Both the position numbers and the translations under genes were made by a program. Positions 24,601-31,896 of a DNA stretch of 39,515 nt are shown piece by piece. A model generated the notes under the pieces. The model searched no databases and was not told the origin of the DNA. It saw only the letters and a program-made list of their open reading frames with translations. Source of the DNA: an uncultured Caulobacter sp. (GTDB taxonomy: Bacteria; Pseudomonadota; Alphaproteobacteria; Caulobacterales; Caulobacteraceae). The stretch is taken from positions 1 to 39,515 of the forward strand of contig CAJYMH010000003.1 in the NCBI GenBank assembly GCA_913776195.1, given 5' to 3'. How positions within the stretch are numbered: position 1 is the stretch's first letter; the number at the start of each line of letters is the position of its first letter.

Positions 24601-25862
24601 ATCATGTTGATCTGCTCTGGGGTGAACTCCCCCAAGTCCTCGATCGTCAGCCCCCGCATCTGCGACGCGCTTAGCGCGCGAACCTGGGTCGGGGTCAGCG
24701 ACGCGATGTCCTCTTTGGACAGATCCGAAAGAGCCGTGACGGAGATCTGCATCACCTGCGCAGCGGTCAGAGCTCGCAGTTGGGTGATATTGAACTTCTC
24801 GAAATCGGCCACCTCCATCGACTTGATATGAGGAACGCCAAGCCGTCCGATCTGCGTGACCGTCAGACCCGCGACCTGATCTTCGGTCAGGCCTCTGAAT
24901 TGAGTGGTGGTCAGCGCCCCGAACTGTGAAGGATTGAGGCTCGATATCTGATCGGCCGAAAGGCTCTTGAAGGCCTCCTCGGACAGCCCGGACACCTGGG
25001 CCATCGAAAGGGCGCCGATCTGGGTCGTGCTGAAGTTCGCGAGCATCGTCGGCTCGATCACGCCCATCTGGACGACCGCCAGCCCCTTCATCTGGGTGAT
25101 ATTGAGCGCGGCGAGCTGACTGGCGCTGAAGGCGCTGAAGAGCTCCGGCTTCAACGCCCGGATCTGCGCGGCGGAGAGCTGCTGAATCTGCGTCGAGGAG
25201 AATTCGGCGATATCGTCCGCACTGAGCGCGTTCAGCTGGGTGGAGGTGAGAGTTTTCAGCTGGGTTTCGTCGAGGCTGGCGATCTGATCGGCGTCGAGCG
25301 CCGAAAGACCCGTGCCGGTCAGGCCGCGAAGTTGGGTCGCGCCGAGCTGCCCCACCTGCGCGGCGGAAAACTCGCTGATGTCCTCTTCCGACAGTCCCTT
25401 CATCTGAGAGGCCGCGATCGCCCGAAGCTGCGTCGACGAAAGCGCCGCGATCTGGTCGCGGGTCAGGGCGGAAAAGCCCGTCTCGGTGAGCGCGCTGATC
25501 TGCGCTCCCGTCAGCCCCGCCACGGCGCCGATGTCGACCGCCGCAATCTGGCTTTCCGTCAGGGCCCGGATCTGGCTTTGATTCAGCACGGAGAGCTGGC
25601 CCGGGCTGAAGGTGATCCCGGCGGAAAGACGCGGAATCTGGATCCGCGTCAGCGCCTTCACCTGCTGCGGAGACAGGGTGGCGAATTGCTCGGCGCTTAC
25701 GGCTTCGATCGCGCTGCTGTTGATGGCAGCGATCTGAGTGGGCCTAAGCTGCTGGAACTCCGACGGCGATAGCGCCTCGAAGAAGCTGGGCCCCAGCGTC
25801 GCGATCTGGCCAGGCGTCAGCATGGTGATCGGCGGAGTGTTCGAGACCGACGAAATGGTCAT
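21651..25862 (-). CDS. Giant octapeptide-repeat protein, 1403 residues, unknown function
   Basis: I do not recognise this family. After 14 residues the protein is an uninterrupted array from residue 15 to 1386 of 8-residue units with consensus L-[ST]-x-[TEA]-Q-[ILVF]-x-x: 167 regular units plus four small irregularities. It ends in a short non-repeat tail, CMSPAQLEAIGINPFYG. About every seventh unit is a marker with Asp at position 5 and Glu at 8 followed by Phe (e.g. LSADDIAEF, LDADDFAEF). Three units after each marker Q5 becomes Ala, Gly, Asn or Ser (e.g. LSTTAVSS). The protein is poor in Lys and Arg, has one Cys, and shows no signal peptide, membrane segment or RTX motif. The pattern Ser/Thr-Pro-x-Glu/Gln with Gly at unit ends suggests very short capped helices in a solenoid; the frequent T-x-T could instead mean beta-solenoid. 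The reading frame is intact over 4.2 kb. The ribosome-binding site is weak. Confidence 0.9.
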   Translation of the reverse strand: MTISSVSNTPPITMLTPGQIATLGPSFFEALSPSEFQQLRPTQIAAINSSAIEAVSAEQFATLSPQQVKALTRIQIPRLSAGITFSPGQLSVLNQSQIRALTESQIAAVDIGAVAGLTGAQISALTETGFSALTRDQIAALSSTQLRAIAASQMKGLSEEDISEFSAAQVGQLGATQLRGLTGTGLSALDADQIASLDETQLKTLTSTQLNALSADDIAEFSSTQIQQLSAAQIRALKPELFSAFSASQLAALNITQMKGLAVVQMGVIEPTMLANFSTTQIGALSMAQVSGLSEEAFKSLSADQISSLNPSQFGALTTTQFRGLTEDQVAGLTVTQIGRLGVPHIKSMEVADFEKFNITQLRALTAAQVMQISVTALSDLSKEDIASLTPTQVRALSASQMRGLTIEDLGEFTPEQINMMTGLQINALTPEGLAVLSSTTPLTTTQMKALSTGQLKDIDVSGIAALTPTQIAALAPSQIAQLSPTAISALNQSQVEALSTSQLKSLTATQLRALDAADIAEFSTTQMGAFSGAQVGILTPMFDGDQIAALTASQIAGLTSTALGELTAAQVGALSATQIRAISVAQLRSLSEDDFAEFDPEQIAAFTSAQLAALSATNIGSLTPEELSGLTVTQIRGLTATQMKGFDRDDVVSFTTTQIAAMSAAQIAALSATGVSDFNASQLGALGVTQVRALTATQLALFDKTDIDALSTTQFNALTATQIAALSAGTFREISDEQLASLTPSQIAALSTTAFSSLDATQVAMLTTTQINGLTATQLKSLDADDFAEFTTTQLRAFTSTQIAAFSSTNIAGLSPTAVGALSVTQVKGLTTTQLSAMGETAISGLSTTQIAALTATQLSGLSSTAFSILDATQIASLTTTQMKGLTTTQIGGLSPEDVREFSTVQVAALSASQIGGLSTTAVSSLDVTQVTGLTKTQLAGLTTTQIGAMTETQVSGMPGTQIAALTGSQLSGLNATSLSALTATQVAGLSTAQIGGLSTTQIASLSLADFEEFTITQLSALSATQLGAVDATNLREMTSTEFAALSSTQIRGLSATQVHALESGHIRNRLGQLTGAQFGGLSDRLIAGLSTTELDTLTASQIGGISANAFAAMTSTQVASLDNTQIAGLTTTHIGSLSATHFNALTTSQVGVFSTAQIGALSAANVVGMDATRFGALSQSQIQGLSATQLEALTVADMAEFTTTQIAGLSNSQLTAFSAEEISALTATQVASLSGGQISSLSAAQIRGFTSEDVGELSITQIGAFSATQIAAFSNTAIAAFSTAQIGKLSSDQMAGLSGVQLGAFDIADIGGFSPSQIKALTPTQIGQLSPTVIGQLDTTQISYLMPAQIPGLTKEQLQQMSTHQLGSMTNAQINKFTAYQLNECMSPAQLEAIGINPFYG

Positions 25863-26105
25863 GAGGCGAAGGGACCTGATCCACAGCCCGGCGCGATCGA
25901 GAGTCCGGAGACGTACGCCCCCTGGCCCCTAGCGGGCTCCGCCGCTCTCCACGTAGCGACGAGGCCCGAGCGCCCGATCATCATCGACAGCCGGACGAGC
26001 CCCTGACCCCACCCGACGCGAACCGGCTACACCGATTGCGCCCCGTAAACCTATCTGATTCCCGCAGTAGTCGTGACTATTAGGGTTAAGCTGCAAAGGG
26101 TGCGG
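25863..26105. other. Intergenic region upstream of the giant repeat gene
   Basis: These 243 bases lie between the giant gene and the YdcZ-type gene. I see no reading frame of merit, tRNA or strong hairpin. A TTAACCCTAATAGTCACGAC stretch on the reverse strand near 26070-26089 is AT-rich and could belong to the giant gene's promoter, but no clear -35/-10 pair was found. Confidence 0.3.
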
Positions 26106-26555
26106 TCATCCGCGCCGAACAAGCACGACGCCACCGATCACCAGAGCCAGGCCCGCAAGTCGCGTCAGGTTCACCGGCCGCGCCGCGACGCCGAAACCGC
26201 CGAAATGATCGACAAGGACGCTGATCAGCAGTTGCCCCGCGACGAACAGGGTCATGGCCGAGGCCACGCCGATCCGGGGAATGGCGTAGGCCGCCGCAAC
26301 GACGAAGACCGCGCCGTAGAGGCCGCCCATCCAGGCGTACCAGGGCGCCGCAGCCGTCGCTCCATAGTCTGGCCGCACGCGCAGGACCATCACCGCGATC
26401 AGCAACACCAGAGTGCCGCCGGCGAAGGACATCAAGGCGGCGTTGACCGGGCTGTTCAACGGCCGCGCCAGCAGGGCGTTGGTAGGCGCTTGGATGGCGG
26501 CCAGACCGCCCCCGACGAGGCAACCGATGATGGCGAAAATCAATGACTTGGGCAT
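26106..26555 (-). CDS. YdcZ-type (DUF606) membrane protein, DMT superfamily
   Basis: This 149-residue protein has five predicted membrane helices, starting FAIIGCLVGGGLAAIQAPTN. The first half carries the NALLARPLNSPVNAALMSF segment typical of DUF606, with AAAYAIPRIGVASAMTLFVA in the middle. These half-size members of the drug/metabolite transporter superfamily probably act as dimers; the substrate is unknown. The BaiN-type gene stop (TGA) directly precedes an AGGAG site and this ATG, 7 bases apart, so they are co-transcribed. Confidence 0.88.
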   Translation of the reverse strand: MPKSLIFAIIGCLVGGGLAAIQAPTNALLARPLNSPVNAALMSFAGGTLVLLIAVMVLRVRPDYGATAAAPWYAWMGGLYGAVFVVAAAYAIPRIGVASAMTLFVAGQLLISVLVDHFGGFGVAARPVNLTRLAGLALVIGGVVLVRRG

Positions 26556-26562
26556 CCGCTCC

Positions 26563-27786
26563 TCAACCGTCCTTCAGATAGGCGAGCGCGCCCTGGGCGG
26601 CGGCGCGCCCAGTCGCAAAACAGGCCTGCAGGAGATATCCCCCCGTCGGCGCTTCCCAATCGAGCATCTCGCCAGCCACGAACACGCCCGGCAGCGCCTT
26701 CAGCATGAGTTCGTCGTCCACGCTGTCAAAGCCGACGCCACCGGCGGTCGAGATCGCGCGATCCATCGGCGCACAGCCCGTCAGCGTGACGGGCGCGGCC
26801 TTGATCAGGGCCGATAGGGCTGCTGGCGATGCAGGCAGGTTCAGACCGCACGCCTCGCGCAGCAGCCCGATCGCAGCGGGCGGCAGGTTCAGCGTCTTTC
26901 TCAGGAGGTTGGCGACGGACTCGCCCTTGCGTCCCCGCGCCAGCTTGTTCTCCAGCTGGGCGGCGGAAAGGTCAGGTCGAAGGTCGATCTCGACCATCGC
27001 GCTCCCCTGCCCCTCCACCCTGTCACGCAGCGGCGACGACAGGGCATAGATCCCGCCGCCTTCCAGGCCGTAAGCGGAGAGCATGATCTCCCCCTTCACC
27101 TGACGTCCGCCGAAGGACAGGCCGACCGCCTTTAGCGGCGTACCCGCGAACCGCTCCTTGAAAACGTCGCTCCAGGACACGGTGAAGCCGACGTTGCTTG
27201 GCCGGAAGGGCGCAATCCGGGCGCCGGCGGCCTGAAGGGTCGTCGTCCAGCGGCCATCCGAACCGAGCTTCGCCCAGCTGCCGCCGCCCAGGGCGAGGAT
27301 CACCGCGTCGGCTGGGACAATTTCTTCTCCCGCCTGTCCCGTGAACGTCAGGTCGCCAACCTCGGTCCAGCCGGCCCAGGTAGAGCGGAGACGAAACATC
27401 ACGCCCTGCGCCTCCAGGCGTTTCAGCCATTCACGCAGCAGCGGCGACGCCTTCATCGCCTTGGGAAACACCCGGCCGCTTGATCCGACGAAGGTCGGCT
27501 GGCCCAGATCCTCCGCCCACCTGACCAACGCCTTTGGCGGGAAGGCGTCAATCATGCCGCGCAGACGTTCGCTCGCCGGCCCGTAGCGGCGGATGAAGCG
27601 ATCCTGCGGCTCCGAATGGGTGAGGTTCAGCCCGCCGCGTCCCGCCATCAGGAACTTGCGTCCGAAGGACGGCATGCGGTCGTGGACCGTCACCGACACG
27701 CCCGCCGCGCTGAGCACCTCAGCCGCCATCAAGCCGGCGGGGCCGCCGCCGATGACGACGACCTTGGGAGCGGTAGTTGTATTCAT
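26563..27786 (-). CDS. BaiN/HI0933-family FAD-dependent flavoprotein
   Basis: This 407-residue protein has the N-terminal dinucleotide fold VVVIGGGPAGLMAAEVL, the family motif FGRKFLMAGRGGLNLTHSE, an ILALGGGSWAKLGSDG segment, and the C-terminal GEMLDWEAPTGGYLLQACF that closes on FAD. Members have been called TIGR03862 or HI0933-like proteins; a few reduce steroid double bonds, but the substrate here is unknown. It lies in a three-gene minus-strand run after the ketopantoate-reductase-like gene (43 bases) and before the YdcZ-type gene (7 bases). Confidence 0.9.
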   Translation of the reverse strand: MNTTTAPKVVVIGGGPAGLMAAEVLSAAGVSVTVHDRMPSFGRKFLMAGRGGLNLTHSEPQDRFIRRYGPASERLRGMIDAFPPKALVRWAEDLGQPTFVGSSGRVFPKAMKASPLLREWLKRLEAQGVMFRLRSTWAGWTEVGDLTFTGQAGEEIVPADAVILALGGGSWAKLGSDGRWTTTLQAAGARIAPFRPSNVGFTVSWSDVFKERFAGTPLKAVGLSFGGRQVKGEIMLSAYGLEGGGIYALSSPLRDRVEGQGSAMVEIDLRPDLSAAQLENKLARGRKGESVANLLRKTLNLPPAAIGLLREACGLNLPASPAALSALIKAAPVTLTGCAPMDRAISTAGGVGFDSVDDELMLKALPGVFVAGEMLDWEAPTGGYLLQACFATGRAAAQGALAYLKDG

Positions 27787-27829
27787 TGTGGGCTATCTGC
27801 CCCGCTCGTCGCGCATCGCCAAGCGGATG

Positions 27830-28720
27830 TTAGGGACGGCCGTCGCCGGGCGCCGCCGCCGCTTCGATCAAGGCCACGATCATGGCGTTCATAGGCGTGG
27901 CGATCCCATGTTTCGCGCCCAGGCGGACGATGACGCCATTGCGGGCGTCCAGCTCCATGGGCCGGCCGGCGGCGCGGTCGGCATGAAGGGAATTGACCCC
28001 ATCCGTGGGGCCGGAGCGATAGCCGTCCACCACCGCTTGACCCATGTCGTCCGGCAGGGTCGCCCCCACCGCACGGCCGACGGCGACACACTCGGCCACC
28101 AGGGCTTTCATAATGTCGGCGATGGCGTCGCGGTGGGCGACGCCGGAAGGCTTCAGCGTCAGGGCGTTAACCGCGCCGGCGCAGTTGAGGGCCAGCTTGC
28201 GCCAAGCGGCGGTCTTGAAATCGTCCGTGGTCGAGACCGCGATTGAAGTATGTCCGAACAAATCGACGAAGGCGTCGCCGTCCGCACCCTCCGGAACCAG
28301 GATCGTGCCCATGCGACGCTGGCGGATCCGGCCCGGCGCGGCGCGCTCCGCCGGTATATCGACCACCGCCGGGACTATGGCGACGTCCGGAAGATGCGGC
28401 GCGAACCGCTCCACGTGCTCGACGCCGTTCTGCAGGACGGCCACGCGCGTCTGCGGTCCAACCAAGCCCTTCAACCAGGTCAGCGCCCCGGCGGCGTCAT
28501 AGGCCTTGGTGCAGACCAGGATCCAATCAACTGGGCGAGCAGCGGCGGGATCGGTCAGAACTGCCGGCGTCGCGGCGATCTCTCCATCCGGCGTTTCGAC
28601 CTGCAGATCATCAAAGGCGGTTCGGGCGCAGACGGTCACATCGAGCGCCGGGCTCTGGGCCAGCCATGCGGCGACCGTTCCGCCCACCGCACCCGGGCCG
28701 ACGATAGCGATCTTCTGCAT
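27830..28720 (-). CDS. 2-dehydropantoate 2-reductase family protein
   Basis: This 296-residue NADP-dependent reductase of the PanE/ApbA family has the Rossmann loop IAIVGPGAVGGTVAAWL, VDWILVCTKAYDAAGAL, the loop NGVEHVERFAP and the catalytic Lys region FKTAAWRKLALNCAGAVNAL. It may reduce ketopantoate in pantothenate synthesis, but many paralogues act on other 2-keto acids, so no gene symbol is given. I start it at the ATG at 28720 (MQKIAIVG), 8 bases after AAAGGGA; an ATG two codons upstream is too close to that site. It is divergent from DUF1993. Confidence 0.85.
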   Translation of the reverse strand: MQKIAIVGPGAVGGTVAAWLAQSPALDVTVCARTAFDDLQVETPDGEIAATPAVLTDPAAARPVDWILVCTKAYDAAGALTWLKGLVGPQTRVAVLQNGVEHVERFAPHLPDVAIVPAVVDIPAERAAPGRIRQRRMGTILVPEGADGDAFVDLFGHTSIAVSTTDDFKTAAWRKLALNCAGAVNALTLKPSGVAHRDAIADIMKALVAECVAVGRAVGATLPDDMGQAVVDGYRSGPTDGVNSLHADRAAGRPMELDARNGVIVRLGAKHGIATPMNAMIVALIEAAAAPGDGRP

Positions 28721-28879
28721 GGTCATTCCCTTTGGAAACCGGTGCCGAGGCATAGAGAAATAGGGCTGGAGCCGAGTCTTGAACAGCCGCCGCAAAGACC
28801 ATGTCGCAACCTTACATTCGGCGGCGGCGTCCCCACCTGTCGAACAGCTCAGCTTGAGCACCACAAAAAAGGAGACGCC

Positions 28880-29392
28880 ATGCCCCTGTTGTCCATGAGC
28901 CAAGTCACCGTTCCCGCGCTGCTACGCGGCCTTCGCATCCTGTCCGGCCTGCTGACGAAGGGCGAGGGCTGGGCCAAGGAGAACGGCGTCGATCCAGCGG
29001 GCCTGACCAGCGCCCGCCTGTTCGAGGACATGGCGCCCCTGACCGGACAGGTTCAGCGCGTCAGCGACACCGCGAAATTCGCCATCGCGCGCCTGAGCGA
29101 TGTGGCATCCCCTTCCATGCCCGACGACGAAGTCACCTTCGCCGACCTGCAGGCCCGCATCGCCAAAACGGTCGCCTATATCGAGAGCATCGACGCCGCG
29201 AAGATCGACGGCAGCGAAGGCAAGACCATCGTCCTGAAATTCCCCAACGGTGAGTTCACGACCACCGGCTCGGCCTATCTGACCGGTTTCGTCCTGCCAA
29301 ACTTCTATTTCCACCTGACCACGGCCTACGACATTCTTCGTCACAAGGGCGTGCCGGTGGGCAAGTTGGACTATCTGGGCGCCTGGATGTGA
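28880..29392 (+). CDS. DUF1993 family protein
   Basis: This 170-residue protein starts MPLLSMSQVTVPALLRGL after an AAAAGGAGACGCC ribosome site. Other DUF1993 features are LTSARLFEDMAPLTGQVQRVSDTAK, TFADLQARIAKTVAYIESID and the C-terminal FYFHLTTAYDILRHKGVPVGKLDYLG. The fold is the DinB-like four-helix bundle, with His residues that could bind metal (YFHLTTAYDILRH). The biochemical role is unknown. The frame is open for 210 codons further upstream, over the divergent gene, and that extension is spurious. Confidence 0.9.
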   Translation: MPLLSMSQVTVPALLRGLRILSGLLTKGEGWAKENGVDPAGLTSARLFEDMAPLTGQVQRVSDTAKFAIARLSDVASPSMPDDEVTFADLQARIAKTVAYIESIDAAKIDGSEGKTIVLKFPNGEFTTTGSAYLTGFVLPNFYFHLTTAYDILRHKGVPVGKLDYLGAWM

Positions 29393-29457
29393 CGACTCCC
29401 CTTGCGGGGTAATGCCGAAACCGCCCTACTCCCTGGGTGAAACTGGGGAGTATGTTC

Positions 29458-31182
29458 ATGAGCCTGCGCGTGTCCGCCGCCATCGCGGTTCTCGCCATCG
29501 CATCATCCGCCGCGGCGCAGACGCCGGCGCAGATGGTCGACGCGGTCGCCGACCGTTTCGTCGCCGAGATGCTGAATTACAACCCCACCGCCGCCTACTC
29601 GACAGGTCTGAAGGCGCCCACGCACGCGCGCTACTACGACAATAGCGAAGCCGGCATGGCGGCGTTCGAGGCCAAGCTGGACGCCATCGAGGCCGACGCC
29701 CGCGCCATCGACGCCAAGACGCTGGACTCACAGCAAGCGATCGCTCTGGCGGTGCTGATCGACAGCCTGGAGTCCGATCGCGGCACGCGGGTGTGCAAGT
29801 CGCACCTGTGGAACCTGAACCACATGTTCGGTTGGCAGAGCTATCTGGTGCGCACTGCGTCGGACCAACCAGTCGGCGACGCAGACCTACGTGGTCAGGC
29901 GCTTCAGCGCGCGGGTTCCATTCCGAAGTTCGTGGCGACCGAGACCGCCAACCTGCGCAAGGGCCTGACCGAAGGGTACGCCGCGCCCAAGCCGGTCGTG
30001 GTCAGGGTCATTAAGCAGATCGACGGGATGATCGTCGCCGACCCGCTGAAATCTCCCTTCTATTCGCCCGCGTCCCGCGACAAGGACGCGGCCTTCGGCG
30101 CGGCCCTGGCCAAGGTGATCGCCGACCAGATCAACCCGGCCCTGAAGCAGTACCGCGACTTCCTTCAGGCCGAGTACATGCCCAAGGCGCGGGACACTCT
30201 GGGCCTCAGCGCCCTGCCGAACGGCGCGGCCTGCTACCAGGCGCAGCTGCGCGGCTACACCACCTTGGACCGCACGCCCAAGCAGGTCTTCGACCTGGGC
30301 TCGGCGACCGTCGCGGCCAACGCCGAGATCGTCAAAGGCCTGGGCCAGAAGCTCTACGGCACACAGGACCTGAAGGAGATCGCCAAGCGCACCGCCGAGA
30401 CGCCCGCCAACAAGCTGGTCTCGGAAGACGAGTTCATCACCTATACCCGCCAGATCGTCGATAGCTCCCGCGTCGCCTCGGCGGCCCTCGTCACCAAGCT
30501 GCCGGATCAGGACATGGTGGTGAAGCCGTTCGAGCCGTTCATGCGCGGGTCCGGCGTCAGCTCGCACTACGAGATGTCGGCCGATCCGAAGAAGCCCGGA
30601 ACCTATCGCATCGCTTCGGAGAAGTGGGCCAGCGAGACCAAGGGCGGGGCCGAGATCACCGCCGTGCACGAAGGCTGGCCCGGCCACCACCTGCAGATCG
30701 CCATGGCCCTGGGGGTGAAGCGCCACGACCTGTTCAAGGTCGCATTCAACTCGGCCTATGTCGAAGGCTGGGCCCGCTATTCCGAAGCACTGTCCGAAGA
30801 GGTCGGCATCTATACCAACGACTTCCCCAAGATCAGCCGCCGAATGTGGCCGGCGCGGGGCATGGTGCTGGATCCGGGCATCCACATCTTCGGCTGGACG
30901 CGGGAGCAAGCCGCCGCCTACGCCCAGGAAAGCGGTCGCTTCCAGGGTGACGAGGCCGATGACCTGGTGGATCGGATCGCCGTCCTGCCGGGTCAGCTGA
31001 CCGCATATGACAGCGGCGGCCTGGAGATCTTCGCCCTACGCAAGCAGGCGGAAGAAGCGCTCGGCGCCAAGTTTGACCTGAAGGCCTTCCACGATGCGGT
31101 GCTGAAAAACGGCGTCGTGCCGCTGAAGGTCCTGCGGTCAGAGGTCGAGGCCTGGATCGCGGCGGAGAAAACCCGAAGCTGA
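29458..31182 (+). CDS. DUF885 family secreted peptidase-like protein
   Basis: The protein is 574 residues with an N-terminal signal peptide (MSLRVSAAIAVLAIASSAAAQ). The C-terminal half has AVHEGWPGHHLQIAM, an H-E-x-x-P-G-H-H signature expected to bind zinc, then YVEGWARYSEALSEEVG with the third ligand Glu, as in the M3/M32-like gluzincins grouped in DUF885. Members are predicted periplasmic metallopeptidases, and substrates are unknown. The start is set by GGGGAG seven bases before the ATG at 29458; earlier in-frame starts at 29437 and 29452 fit that site less well. Confidence 0.88.
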   Translation: MSLRVSAAIAVLAIASSAAAQTPAQMVDAVADRFVAEMLNYNPTAAYSTGLKAPTHARYYDNSEAGMAAFEAKLDAIEADARAIDAKTLDSQQAIALAVLIDSLESDRGTRVCKSHLWNLNHMFGWQSYLVRTASDQPVGDADLRGQALQRAGSIPKFVATETANLRKGLTEGYAAPKPVVVRVIKQIDGMIVADPLKSPFYSPASRDKDAAFGAALAKVIADQINPALKQYRDFLQAEYMPKARDTLGLSALPNGAACYQAQLRGYTTLDRTPKQVFDLGSATVAANAEIVKGLGQKLYGTQDLKEIAKRTAETPANKLVSEDEFITYTRQIVDSSRVASAALVTKLPDQDMVVKPFEPFMRGSGVSSHYEMSADPKKPGTYRIASEKWASETKGGAEITAVHEGWPGHHLQIAMALGVKRHDLFKVAFNSAYVEGWARYSEALSEEVGIYTNDFPKISRRMWPARGMVLDPGIHIFGWTREQAAAYAQESGRFQGDEADDLVDRIAVLPGQLTAYDSGGLEIFALRKQAEEALGAKFDLKAFHDAVLKNGVVPLKVLRSEVEAWIAAEKTRS

Positions 31183-31305
31183 GCCGCACAACTTTCGCGC
31201 GCATGTCGCAGAAATGAGGCTAGAGTGATCTTCGCAGGCCACGAGGCGGGCTCATCATCGCCCCATTCGAGGGCGAGCCTGCCGGCACCAGAAGAGGAGA
31301 TCGCG

Positions 31306-31524
31306 ATGACCGAGATCCACTATGGCGTTGTCCGGGTCGCCGGGCGCTGGCGCCTTATTGGCCAGGGCTTGAACCTGGACAGCTATGACAGCCGCAAGGC
31401 CGCCACCCGAGCGGCCCTGCGCCTGACATCCTTCGCCTCAGGCCTCGGCGTGCCCGTCGATCTGCATATGCAGGATGAGAACGGCGGCCTGCGCCGCAAG
31501 CGCATCAGCCTGGGCCGTGCCTAG
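31306..31524 (+). CDS. Small hypothetical protein (72 residues)
   Basis: I do not recognise it. MTEIHYGVVRVAGRWRLIGQ has an alternating strand pattern, followed by a helix rich in Arg and Ala (RKAATRAALRLTSFAS) and a basic C-terminus. It looks like a compact cytoplasmic alpha/beta protein, without membrane segment or signal peptide. GAGGAGA precedes the ATG. It shares a CTAG with the convergent DUF3297 gene, so both stops overlap. Confidence 0.65.
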   Translation: MTEIHYGVVRVAGRWRLIGQGLNLDSYDSRKAATRAALRLTSFASGLGVPVDLHMQDENGGLRRKRISLGRA

Positions 31525-31760
31525 CCTTCGCGGAAATACGGCTCGACCACGCCGTTCAGCTTCACGGTCATGGCTTCGCCCTTGCGATTGACAGCCTTGC
31601 CGACGCTGACGCGCACCCAGCCTTCGCTCACGCAGTACTCGTCGACGTTCGTCTTCTCTACGCCATTGAAGCGGATGCCAACGTTCCGTTCCAGGATTTC
31701 GGCATTGTAGTGCGGGTTGTTCGGGTTGACCGAAAGGCGGTCGGGCAGCGTGTCGGACAT
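31521..31760 (-). CDS. DUF3297 family protein
   Basis: This 79-residue protein matches DUF3297: LSVNPNNPHYNAEILERNVGIRFNGVEK, VDEYCVSEGWVRVSVGKAVNRKG and LTVKLNGVVEPYF-like ending. The family is a small beta-rich protein of unknown function found in proteobacteria. Its stop lies in the CTAG shared with the upstream convergent gene (31521-31524). Confidence 0.85.
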   Translation of the reverse strand: MSDTLPDRLSVNPNNPHYNAEILERNVGIRFNGVEKTNVDEYCVSEGWVRVSVGKAVNRKGEAMTVKLNGVVEPYFREG

Positions 31761-31896
31761 GTCGGCTCGCGTAAGAAATGATGAATTGGCGGCTCAATAG
31801 CCGGGCGATTGCGGCGTGAACAGCCTGATCCGCCATGGCGGAGCTTCCGGCCGGCTCCTAAATTAGCCGCTACTTACCTCTCCCCAGGCGATTCTC

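Noticed and set aside
22434..25772. Several plus-strand open frames inside the giant gene
   Set aside because: They are shadows of the repeat in the antisense frames. They have no ribosome sites, and the reverse frame is uninterrupted over the full length.
21651..25862. Direct repeats of about 24 bases across 4.2 kb, resembling a CRISPR or satellite array
   Set aside because: The repeats are codon-aligned, diverged, and without unique spacers. They are explained by the octapeptide coding.
26070..26095. TTAACC near the YdcZ-type gene as a CtrA site
   Set aside because: Only one TTAA half is present, and no second half lies at the 7-base spacing.
28250..28879. 210-codon extension of the DUF1993 gene
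   Set aside because: It is antisense to the ketopantoate-reductase-like gene. A strong AAAAGGAG site marks the ATG at 28880.
29401..29425. CCCC-TTGC-GGGG hairpin after DUF1993
   Set aside because: The stem is only 4 bp with no T-run, too weak to call a terminator.
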